Shown here: piece by piece, positions 54,240 through 64,000 of the stretch | Numbering within the stretch: the stretch's first letter is position 1 | Layout of the letters: each line of letters starts with the position of its first letter | Assembly (NCBI GenBank): GCA_963556145.1 | Contig: OY744465.1 | Location: 4,588,001 to 4,652,000 of the forward strand | Source of the DNA: Hygrocybe punicea | Lineage: Eukaryota; Basidiomycota; Agaricomycetes; Agaricales; Hygrophoraceae | Length of the DNA stretch: 64,000 nucleotides | Reading direction: 5' to 3' | Translations under genes and position numbers: made by a program | The notes under the pieces: model-generated | The model's input: the letters and a program-made list of their open reading frames with translations, nothing else | Database searches by the model: none | What the model was told of the DNA's origin: nothing

Positions 54240-55637
54240 TTACAGGCGGCCGGTCTCGTAATCCCGCTTCAACATCGCCAACCTTGAGGTCGACCGTTCG
54301 AGATCGACGCGAAGCCGCTGGAACTCTTGACCGAAGTGGACGAGGTGACGGTTGACGTTGGTGCCCAGGGCTCCCAGCTCCTCCGTAAGGACCGCTAGCC
54401 GCGCCGACACTTGCTCGTAATTCTCCATCGTCAAAACGAACGGGTTCGCTGCCGAGGCCGTCCTAAGCCTTTTCGTCGGCCGCTCTTCCTCCGACTCCTC
54501 CTCGTCTTCGTCATCGTCCTCGACCGACTCCACGTCCTCGACCCGCGGTTTGCTCGTTGAGGCCCGGGCAGGCCTACTGCGGATGGGCTTTGTCGTGAAC
54601 GACAACGGCTTCCTTGTGCCGACTGCGACCTCTTTGCCCTTTCCGGTATCCACCTTGCGCCGACCCCCGCCCGTCCGGTGTGTAGCGTTAGTACATCTCT
54701 TCTTCAGCCTCCGGCATCGTTCGCACACGTAGCCCGTGACGCCTCGACACGCCTCTTGCGCCTTGACGCAGTTGGTGCAGGGTTGTAGGGGAAACAGCCC
54801 GGTGAACTGTTACCAGGATCAGTGACTAAAAGAACAAATGAACCGACACAAGAACTCACCGTCGTACCAGCCAAGTCTCCGGTCTCTACGCCCGGCGTAT
54901 CTACGTCTTCTACATCGGCCGGTGTCTCTGGTGCCGGGTCGACGGGGCCTTCCTCTGGCTCAACTGCGGCTTCGCCCTCCGGAATCGACTCAGTCCTTGG
55001 TTCACCCACGACCGATGCGTTTGCTTCAGCTCGCCGTTCTTCGCTGAGCCGCCGCCGATACGCGGCTCCATCCCTTTCAACCCGGTCTGCTTCTTGATTC
55101 CAGTGCTGCTCGTGTTGTTCTATTCTAAGCCGCTCCCGCCTTTCCTCTGCCGCCTTTCACCTTTTCTCCGCCTCTGCTCGTGCATTTGCCTCTGCCATCC
55201 GTCTGGCCTCCTCTTCCCGCGTAGCCGCTTCTTCATCCGCCCGCCGTCTGGCTTCTTCCTTCTCCTGCCTCTCTCAGTCCGCCGCTTCTTTCAGCCACTC
55301 TTCGACATCGTTGGCGTACGATTGGCGGTCGGCCCATAACGGTGGCGTTACTGGCCTCGTACCACCAGCTCGGAGTTCCGCGACGATTCCATTATAAGCA
55401 CGCTGGCGGGACGACATGAGCTATCTTAGGACACGCGTAGTCAATAAGGAAACTCACCAGCGCCTTCTTGCGGCCGCTTAACCATTGTTGGGCCATCCCC
55501 TCGTTGCCGTCCACCATCGTTACGAGGTCGTCGCTATGAAACACGGTGACCGCGTTGACGGCCTCTTCGTAGTCTGCCCGGACATCGGGTTCGATGCTTT
55601 CGACGAAAGCGAGGAAGTTGTCGTAGACTTGGGACAT
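54240..55637 (-). pseudogene. Antisense accessory gene of the gypsy element (Zn-cluster, coiled coil)
   Basis: Three exons on the strand opposite gag-pol (55637-55458, 55402-54860, 54806-54240) join in phase 0 through two GT-AG introns of 55 and 53 nt, giving about 429 residues. Exon 1 is a helical domain from MSQVYDNFLAFVESIEP. Exon 2 holds a long Glu/Arg/Ala coiled coil (ERQEKEEARRRADEEAATRE) and an acidic Pro-rich linker. Exon 3 has two CX2CX6C clusters (CTNCVKAQEAC and CERCRRLKKRC), basic segments, an acidic run and a C-terminal coiled coil. The clusters look like a nucleic-acid-binding finger of a type seen in mushroom hypothetical proteins. Two TGA codons (55274-55276, 55157-55159) sit where Arg CGA fits, so this copy is probably dead. 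Its start lies 170 bp from the 3' LTR. Confidence 0.7.
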
Positions 55638-55807
55638 TGTGAATGTGTGATGGTGTAGAGGAAAGGTCGGATCAACAATGAGAAATTTTTTATTTTTTTT
55701 ACTTTGCCATTGTTTGGCCGCTCACGTGATTGGCCACATTCGCGACCCGCATTCGGAGACCCCATATTCTCGACCACGGATGGTCTCTATTAGAAGACCC
55801 AAAGAGA

Positions 55808-56591
55808 TGTAGAGGGTCCTCGACCCTCTGAGGCCGTAACATCGATATCTAGCGAATCTGCTCGAACCCGACGTCTCTAGCAATCTACGTTCAAACCCGA
55901 CGCAACCCGATGCATACCAACTAGCACGGCCGCTCACGTACCTGGTCGGTCTATCTCCTAAACTCGCGGAACTTCAAATATCAAAGATAGATCTCATCGG
56001 ACTGGGATCCCGACATTGGACTTGCCTTATTCACGCCTAGTGTCTCCCTTATGGGGATATAGTAAAGTATTTTGCATCTTTTACGGTTTTTATATCTTCC
56101 ACCCATTTTCCCTGTCATCGTCGCCTCGCAACGCTCTTCCTACTTCCCCATTTTTATTCTCCTTTGTTTCCTCTCATCGGCCGAGGACTCTCGTCCGAAT
56201 CTAGGTACAGAACTTTGTAGTATAAAAACGGTGCCCAAGCGCCGTCTCAAAATAAGAAACCAGTTCCCCCATTTCTCTCTCTCTGAGAATTAGTCTCTTA
56301 GTAAATTCCATCGCACACATTGCTCGTCGGATTCCTCGACGCCCTCCCCATCGTTCTACCGCCTTTATCTCTACGTTTCTCGTCACCCGACACCCGACCC
56401 GCCGTACCCGACATCGTCGGCTTCGTCGGCTTCGATCGGTCTCGATAGATTTCAGTAGTTTACTCGGCGGCTTCTTACTTTTTATATCCTATTATCTTAC
56501 TGAAGCTTGTTAGACTATTCCTAGTCACTTCTACGCTGACCCCACAGGCTTAGGATCATTATTCCGCAGCCACCCCGACCTCGCCTTTACA
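55808..56591 (+). repeat. 3' LTR of the gypsy element
   Basis: It is colinear with 46825-47608 without indels. It is preceded by the purine run AAAGAGA. It joins the copia sequence at the CCGG duplication. Confidence 0.9.
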
Positions 56592-58616
56592 CCGGGTTTG
56601 CAATTTGAGGGGGAGCAGAGTGAATCCGATGACTTGCAAGCTCCCGAACCACCAGAACCCGCAACGGAATCACTGGAACCCACTGTAATGGCACCGGAAA
56701 GGGCCATTTGCAGACCGGAAAATGAAATAACATACCCACCGAGAGCAACATGAGGAGTTGACCACGACTACCGACAGTTAAACAACCCATGTGCACAACC
56801 GACACAATGCGAGATATGCGAACCGCTTGATGTACAGAGACCAACAGAATCATCCGCAGTGAAACAAAAGGAAAAAGTCAGCATGGAAACAACCATAGCA
56901 TATGCGTTCTTGAGCGCAATGCAGCAGGATAGCAGTCTCACCGACAAGGACCCATGGGATTTAAGGGAAGCCAGGGAAGCCATAGATTGGGAGAACTGGA
57001 AGGTAGCGATGAAAGAGGAATTTGATCAGCTACAGGAAATGGGCATTTGGAAACTTGTAGACTTACCAGAGGGGCAGGAAGCCATCGGAAGCAAGTGGGT
57101 TTTCCACCAGAAACGCGATGAGATGGGCGCAATCGCTAGGCACAAGGCCCGGTTAGTAGCCCAGGGGTTCTCGCAGAAGCCCAGAGTGGATTTCAGCAAA
57201 ACCGGAACATTCACTCCTGTGATGCGGTTCAAGACATTATGGACGTTGCTCGCATATTCCGCAGTCAAGGATTGGGATATCCAGCAGATGGATATCAAAG
57301 GCACATACCTTAACGGATGGGTGAAGGAGGAGCTGTACATGAAGCAGCCCACAGAATTTGAGGATGGAACTGGATGGGTTTGCCGCCTCATATGCCCTAT
57401 ATATGGTCTCAGGCAAGCCGGAAACGTATGGAACACGGATTTCGATAACACGATGAAGAAATTTCGTTATATGAGATTGCGGACCGACTACTGCGCGTAC
57501 TACTATCAGGAAGGTGAAAACTTTTCCATCGTACTCATATGGGTCGATGACCTCATGGCTTATGCAAACAACCGAGTGATGAATCAGTGGGTAATCAACC
57601 AGTTGAAGGAAAAATACATGGTAACGGTCATTGGAAAGCCAATGTTACTGCTCGGAATCCATATCAAACGAGACCACCAACAACGGAAAGTCACTCTATC
57701 ACAAAGCTGCTATATCCGGAAGATCCTTGTGAAGGCCGGAATGAAGGATGCCAAGCCGGTATCAACCCCAATGGACCAGAACGTGGTTCTATGAATAAAT
57801 GAAACCGAAACCAATGAGAACGAGCAGAAACGCACCTCGATTGAGTATGCAACACGAGTCGGAGAGCTCTTGTATGCTGCGCACGCAACAAGACCCGATA
57901 TCATGTATGCAACTGTAACTGTTGCGCAATTCACATGGAACCCGAGTCCAGAACACTGGACAGCACTCAAAAGAATATTCTGCTATCTAAAGGGAACAAT
58001 GGATTATGAACTAACATACGGTGGAAAGGACCAATGGACTACGACAGAAACCATTCATTATGTTGATGCCGATTGGGGATCCAACCCGCACTGGAAATCC
58101 ATTAGCGGATATGTGTTCACGATTGCAGGGGGAGCCATGGCTTGGAGCTCGAAGAAGCAAAGCACGATTGTGTTGTAAACAGCCGAAGCAGAATATGTTG
58201 CCACTACTCATGCCACGAAGCAGTTAATCTGGCATAGAAACTTATTGAAGGAATTGGACCTACGGTCAGACCAAACATCAATTTTACGATCCGATAATCA
58301 GGCCACGATTGCTATATCGCACAACCCGGAATTCCATGTGCGGACGAAGCACATAGATATCAATCTACATTTCCTATGAGATCACGTCGCGTCTGGTATT
58401 CTCAAAGTCACGTATATTCCTTCTGAAGAAAATCTAGCGGACATATTTACAAAAGGGTTACCTCGCCTGCTTCACACAAAGTTCACAGCTGAACTTGGTC
58501 TATTGACCGGAGAGGAACGGGAAAGAGCGGAACACGTAACGAAATACATGGACGATGTTTACTGCAACCCGGAACGAGTCGAAGAGTATTTGACCAAGGG
58601 GGAGTGTTGGGAATAG
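56592..58616 (+). pseudogene. Ty1/copia polyprotein, RT and RNase H part (right of the gypsy insertion)
   Basis: The frame resumes with GLQFEGEQSESDD and a linker. The RT runs from DWENWKVAMKEEFDQL through GSKWVFHQK, ARLVAQGFSQ, WDIQQMDIKGTYLNG, IYGLRQAGNVWN and the catalytic WVDDLMAY to MKDAKPVSTPMDQN. RNase H has YVDADWG, TAEAEYVATTH, LRSDNQATIAI and HIDINLHFL. The C-terminus is ENLADIFTKGLPRL. Four in-frame stops occur (near 56750, 57792, 58176 and 58378). At least three fit C-to-T changes of CGA or CAA codons, for example before TAEAEYV and before DHVASG. The element is therefore dead. Confidence 0.88.
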
Positions 58617-58841
58617 TGGCCAAATAGTTGCGGAAAGGATTAGTAATCCGTATCACGTGACCCCGGAACTCAAACATCCAATGAATAATGCTGAAGCACA
58701 GCATGTATTCTACTCACCACAGGAAACTTCTAGTAGATTTAGCTAGTAGTATAAAAGCCCTCTCAGAGAGAGGCAAATATAATTCATTCCACACAAAATA
58801 ACTTAGCGGTCAACAACCACTGCAAACTATATATTCCAATA
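58605..58841 (+). repeat. 3' LTR of the copia element (237 bp)
   Basis: It starts TGTTGGGAATAG right after the PPT AAGGGGGAG and ends TATTCCAATA, an inverted echo of its start with one C-to-T change. It carries a TATAAAAGCCC promoter block near 58750. The 5' LTR was not found. It lies upstream of the Rictor gene in the same orientation. Confidence 0.8.
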
Positions 58842-59239
58842 GTGAGATACAATATTTACATAAATTTACACAAATACATGATTAATGATTTCAGATCAGC
58901 CATTATCAAAATGCTGGTATGTATGTTCCCAGAAACATCTTACTCCTTACAATCATGTTAATTCAAGCAGTATTCACTGAGCTATGCACCATACAAGTCT
59001 CAGTTACTTTTTTGCATATAACTCTGCACACATCCTATTTTTCTTAGCTGTAATAACATGGTTGTATAGCACCTCAGAGAATAGATAAAGTTTGCCTATA
59101 AAACCATCCTAATCCACCAAGTAGTTCCTGAGATATACTTGAATCTTGACAAGATAGATTAGTTTTGCAAATCGCAATAATCTTATGTAATTTGGAATTC
59201 AGCCAAATAGGTGCGTTCCAGAAAAATCATGTTTTCGTG
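58842..59239 (+). other. Upstream region of the Rictor gene
   Basis: This AT-rich sequence lies between the copia LTR and the first ATG of Rictor. An acceptor-like CCAAATAG lies at 59204-59211, so an upstream exon may exist, but I see no convincing coding exon here. Confidence 0.4.
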
Positions 59240-62200
59240 ATGGATGCCACCGGAGCTTTCTCTTTTACAGAATTGGAGGGAAGAGATGCCGCTCAGCAGG
59301 TAAGAAAGGACCATGTAAACGATAGGTTGTCGATGACCACATTATCCTTATTTTAGTTGGAAGCTCTCAATAATCAACTAGCAGTGGAGAACCGGATTAA
59401 GGAAGGTGCCGAGAACCTGCTCAATATGCAGTTAACTGTAAGTTACTTGTGATCTACTCGTATTATCAATGAGTTTTACAGATTGTTGTGCTTTAGGAGA
59501 CCTTACGATTGCAAGTGGAGTCTGAGTTGGATACGGCGAACAACAAGATCGATGCTATCACGAAGCGGATCGACATGCGTGAGCTCATAGCCATATTTTT
59601 CATGGCCCACCCTGAAAGAATATTGCACGTGAAGAATCATCTCATGGCAAGAAAAAAGTCAACGGAGCTGCCCCTACCTCTGCTAACGGCAAACGGAAGT
59701 TCGCTGGACAGGGCCCCCTGATGGGATCCAAAATGAAGGAGGAAAGCAACGATCGAGGTGTTACTGATCTGTCTGGTCTCCCGTCAATTGCTTACTTCTT
59801 TTTACCGTCATCAGACGACTTTCGTACTGCATTGCACCACGCATCTAATCGCATCAAGACCTTAGCTTCGCTCGGTCGCTCGGTTGCTTCACCTTCTGCT
59901 TCTCCCTCTTCGTCAACATCTGCCCAGTCACATACGGCACCAGAGATGGATCGTTTACAGATGGAAACGATGTCAGAATTGATCAATATCCTCCAACGGA
60001 ATTTGCGTGTTCGATATGAAATAAACTTGGAGGAGCTCATTCAAGCGTCTGTCCGAATTCTTCGGAAGATTGTCCTGCTAATGATCTGTTCTTCCCAGCG
60101 TCATCCCGGCTCTCTCGGACGTATGCTCGAAACAATGTCGAGCATCAGCTTACCGACTCATTCGACATGGACTTGTCGATTCCAACTCCGTGAAGCGTCT
60201 AGGGCAGCAGCCTCTCGACTGGTATATTGTCAAGTGAAATGTTTTCTCCTGTCTCTTTCCACGAGTCTCAATTCTTCAAGGTCACTGACACGCGACAAGC
60301 AACACGCTGTGGAGAAAGAGCAAGTCATAAAGCTCATACGCGCGATTGTGGAGATCGGCTCAGAACGGCGTGATTCGCCAGTTGGGTCAGGAACAGGAAC
60401 AGTCCCTCTTTCTGAACCAATCATGAGAGCTTTAATCGCCTTGGCTGAACATGCGGAAGATTGCTTTCGAACAATTTGCATACTGACCTTGGCTGAAATC
60501 CGTGGGTGTAGACCCATGTATTATTACTGATCAACTACTGAATAATTGCGGACAGTCTTAATTGATATCGATTTGGTCGCGAAAACAGGCGGAATAAGGT
60601 TCCTTCTGCACGCTCTTGGAGAGGGTCCTGTAGAAATTGGCCCCATTCTTGCGGCCGCCTTCTTGTATGTCATTGATTCACCCCGCAAACGAGCATACCT
60701 CCGCGTCGGAACTGATCTAGAGGTAGTATGGATTGTTCTTGAATTGGAAGAACATATATTGATTCAAGGATGAATGCCCTGCGTCATTAGATTGCTTTCT
60801 CCGCCGTGACGGACGCTTATGGTAAAGGTGCGGACCATGCCGATCGCATGAAGGGATGCGCAAAGGTGATTCAGCTCATGTTACGAACTTGGAGCGGTGA
60901 GTAAGAACAATTGTTGGCACGATTGTTTCTTAAGATAGCACCGGAAGGTTTGATGTATTTTTGTATGGATGACATGGTGGCAATTCGTTCGATCATCGAT
61001 ACCCTTCGGATCCCTTCCCTCAACACACGAGTGAGTCCCATTTTTCTGGTAGCTGTCCACTGAAATTGATATCTCTGAAGGAAATTATTCTCGATATGTT
61101 CTTTGAACTTTTAAATATCAAAACTCCTGAATGGTTTAAAACCTTCATTGACGGGAGAAGGTTAACCAGTAAGTTGGTCTTGTGCTTCCGGATCCATATG
61201 ACAAAACATTTGTAGTGTATCGTAAATCTCGTCATTCGACCGAAAAGACGCCAGAAATGGAGCGCTCTCGGGAAACACTGAAGCTTACGGATCAATACCT
61301 TGCCCTGCTGGTACTTGTCTTTACCAATGCTGGTCTCTTGGAAGTGAGTTCTTATTCACTCTACTCCCGGTCCTTCTCCGACGTCTAATTGTATTGTCAG
61401 GCATTGACGGCGATGCTTGAGGAGTCCACCACCGGATCCAACTTGTCCCGTAAAGCCACTTTACTCCTGGCCGAAGTATTGCAGATGGCGAACAGAGTTC
61501 TGCCTCTTTCGATAGCAGCCAAGATTCAGGTGACAATGGCGGAGTCTCTAACATACTTTTGTTCACTTGTTGCAAGGCTATACCCCGAATCTTCGATTTG
61601 GCTTCAAATTACGAAAGTGGCGAACATCGGATAGTAGGAACCCTAGCATTATCCGCGATTGATAGTTTTAATCGTAACAGGGCAAGGCTACAGCCTTCGC
61701 CTGCGAAAAGCTCCCGTCCAAGGTCCGGTACCCTCTCTCCGACATTTTACAGTTATTCCCTCAAGTACACAACAATTGCAGAGCTAGCTCTATTGAAGAC
61801 GCCGTCCGTCGCGGTCAGCGACAAGTGGAACAAGTCAAAATCAAGATGGGTATGCAGATGGATGATAAAACATTTCAATCGTCCCTGCTCGAAACTCAGG
61901 TAGGCGCATATCGTTTTCAACTGTGGTAACCTCACGAGGACATTTGATAGGTTATGTTAACCAAAGACTATACCAAATGGAACTTTGAAACATTGCAAGA
62001 ACTTATCGAAGGTCCTCTCCTCAACCCAAAACGGATGGAGGAAGCCATTAAAGTGTCGAAGTTTATTCGCAGGCTTATGTTTTTCTTTGATCCTTTCAGT
62101 CATCGGTTTTCGGATATACCCAATCTGAAGGTGAGATGCCAGTCATTCCATTTGATACTTTATTTATTATTAACCCATGCGCCGCACGTCATGACCTTAG

Positions 62201-64000
62201 TCCAATCTTAAATGGGTACGATTAGGGTCTTCTTTATTAACGACCCTGATGTCCAGTGCCGACGGCTTGAAATATCTTTCCACGGAGGACCATTTCTTAA
62301 CTCAGATTGTCAGGAGCTTTGCCCAACTCGATCCTGTAAGCTTCCGTTTGTTCTGACAGACATCCTTTCCACGACTGAACCCTTCCGAAGTTCAATGGTC
62401 CTCCTGATTCAGACCCTATTTTCTCAAAGAAACGTGTCACAGATACTTTGACTTATGGCTACTTTGACATGCTGGGGACTCTTAGCAAACACAACGAGGG
62501 TGTTGAGTATGTCCCTGCATAATTCCCGTGAATTATATCCATAATATGTATCCCAGGTTGATGGAGAAATTCAAGGTTTTTACAGCCTTCTACCATCTCA
62601 GCGAGCTTCGGAGTCGAGAAGATCTAATCAAAGGGATTATCGAGAATCTTCATTATGACATGTATGCTGATTTTTTCTTGCGTCATCCGTTTTTATTCAC
62701 ACCTTACTTGAGTGATGGCCATCCACGCATCATACTGTCAAAAGCACTTACGTCGACCTACAAAGTGTGTCAATCACAAAATCTCTCGCTACTGCCCTGA
62801 TAGTTTCTCCCTGTCAGCATATCCGACTATATGCCACCAACCACTTAGGAGAACTAATCCGGGGCTCACCCAACGCGAATTCCTGGACCCTTCGTCTTTT
62901 ACTTACCCAATTGTACGATCCTGCGACGGAGGTGTGCGAGATGGCTGTACATTGCATGGAAGAAGCATGTGAAGATAAGGACATTCTGCAGCTCGTCGTT
63001 GAGATGCAACCTACAATGGACCACCTGGGTGAAATCGGGCATCCTTTATTGCTGAAGTGAGTTCATGTCAGTACAGTAAGGGCGGCGGCACTCACTGATA
63101 CTGGCAAGGTTTATGTCAACACCGATGGGTTTTCGCTACTTGTACGACGCTGGCTATATCGACCGAGAGATGGACATGTGGTTCCATGTATGCTCATCAT
63201 TCAGTCTTCCAGCATCATTATTTATTCCATCTCTTTCAGGAGCGTAACATCTACTACGTGGTTCAGGTGGAGGTATTTCTCACTAAAGTCTTCTCGTCTG
63301 ACCATACGGAGGACGATGATGATATTTTGTGCGGTCATCTGTTTCCTAGTCCATGACACCCACTGACATGGCAACGTAGGGCGTTCGACGGAACCGTTCC
63401 TCCACATTTCTATGGTGAGATGTCGAAGACAGAGCTTGGTTGTCAAGTGCTACAAGAGAAGGGCCATTTCACCGAGTTTTCGCACTTTATCAAGCAACAT
63501 GGTCTGGAAAGTGAAGACACTGATCTCATCGTGAAGTTGAAAAGTATTCTCTGGACAGTCGTATGTCTCTCGTCCAAATGCTTGTGCCTTTCCACTCAGT
63601 AAAGCTCCAGGGCAACGTTGGCGCAACAGAAGGTGGTCTTCCTTTCCTTGAAGAAGAGGAAGTCATACCAGCCATATTGGAAATAGCAGAACAATCTCTC
63701 ATTCCTTCTGTTCGAGGGTGTGTAAAGGCGGTCATTAATCAAGTTATTCCTAGCTTACATTTACCTGATTATGAGGACATGTTTCTTTGTCCTTGGCCTT
63801 ATTTCTTCAACGTCACAAGGGGCCGAGATTCTCGACGATTACCAATGGGAAGCAACCCTTTCCCCGCTAGGCCTACCCACAGGATTGTGTATTCCAGTGG
63901 ACATGATTAAATTTGTTTCTGTAGGTGTTTCACAGTGTCTACTATACTCCGTTCATACCATATCAGATGCCCACTTGGGAGCCAGTCCTACCTCAAAACG
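59240..64000 (+). CDS. RICTOR: Rictor/Ste20/Avo3-family TORC2 subunit (3' part outside the window)
   Basis: This is a scaffold subunit of TOR complex 2, which controls AGC kinases, actin and growth. About 20 exons are separated by introns of 45-70 nt. The N-terminus is an HR1-type coiled coil (MDATGAFSFTELEG, LEALNNQLAVENRIKEGAEN, LQVESELDTANNKIDAITKR). RICTOR_N follows: DVCSKQCRASAYRLIRHGLV, ALIALAEHAEDCFR, GGIRFLLHALGEGPVEIGP, SPRKRAYLRVGTDLE. The middle domain includes VMLTKDYTKWNFETLQELIE and LMEKFKVFTAFYHLSELRSR. The RasGEF_N_2-like part has IRLYATNHLGELIRGSPN, GFRYLYDAGYIDREMDMWF and IYYVVQVEVFL. RICTOR_V has TCFFVLGLISSTSQGAEILD and PLGLPTGLCIPVDM. No stop disrupts the inferred exons. 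The ATG at 59240 is the best visible start, but an upstream exon cannot be excluded. It is the only clear housekeeping gene in the window. Confidence 0.9.

Larger units (their letters stand above)
46825..56591 (+). mobile_element. Nearly complete Ty3/gypsy retrotransposon (9.8 kb) inserted in a copia element
   Basis: The LTRs are 784 bp each (46825-47608 and 55808-56591). Flanks carry a 4-bp duplication CCGG (46821-46824 and 56592-56595). The order is 5' LTR, PBS, gag-protease, pol (RT, RNase H, integrase), antisense accessory gene, PPT (AAAGAGA) and 3' LTR. A PBS-like TGGAGCCCACCGCGAGG starts 2 nt after the 5' LTR, as expected for tRNA priming; the tRNA was not identified. The element is recent but already carries a lost start codon, one stop in the protease and two in the accessory gene. 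Confidence 0.9.

Noticed and set aside
1..64000. tRNA or rRNA genes
   Set aside because: No cloverleaf-compatible segment with A and B boxes or conserved rRNA stretch caught my eye; a tRNAscan-SE and Rfam run would be decisive.

Overview
The window looks like a transposon-rich stretch of an Agaricomycete (mushroom-forming basidiomycete) genome. The reasons are many short GT-AG introns of about 50-60 nt, a Rictor gene with that intron style, basidiomycete-type hAT, Ty3/gypsy, Ty1/copia and Helitron coding regions, and strong CpG-to-TpG/CpA decay in old repeats. I cannot name the species.

Layout. 1-1677: 5' half of a hAT transposase gene (minus) with its terminal repeat. 1678-3876: truncated hAT-family arm, then low-complexity sequence built from hairpin-plus-intron-like modules. 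3877-14675: remains of a Tf1/sushi-like LTR retrotransposon (minus), with LTRs at both ends and a gag remnant. It is filled with later insertions: a complete non-autonomous hAT at 4714-5720, an old gag/accessory-gene block split by a solo LTR at 7120-8100, and a composite hAT at 9696-13285. 14676-18800: more hAT arms, an element with terminal direct repeats and about 160-bp internal repeats, and unrecognised coding scraps. 18986-19800: a 10-bp-based minisatellite. 19852 to about 28 kb: a Helitron with an uninterrupted 2580-residue Rep-helicase that ends in a ubiquitin-protease-like domain.

28752-35712: three multi-exon genes of uncertain function (minus, plus, minus); a 16-bp hairpin and 82-bp tandem palindromic repeats lie between the first two, which are divergent. 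35791-42099: a very young non-autonomous LTR element (1638-bp LTRs that I could not tell apart, TSD GCTAT) whose ends match the Tf1-like element. 42100-43944: a decayed gene. 45950-58841: a decayed copia element (plus) split by a 9.8-kb gypsy element (46825-56591) that carries an antisense accessory gene. 59240-64000: a TORC2 subunit Rictor gene (plus), running off the window, whose first ATG is 398 bp from the copia 3' LTR.

The most interesting signals are these. (i) An 11-nt self-complementarity between the predicted 5' transcript end and the primer-binding site is found in two different LTR families, with different sequence in each. (ii) A three-exon antisense gene with two CX2CX6C clusters lies inside the gypsy element, and a remnant of a second one lies elsewhere. 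(iii) The Helitron helicase is fused to a USP-like domain. (iv) GC-rich hairpins recur directly upstream of intron-like sequences. (v) All 11 differences I found between the gypsy LTRs are CpG transitions.
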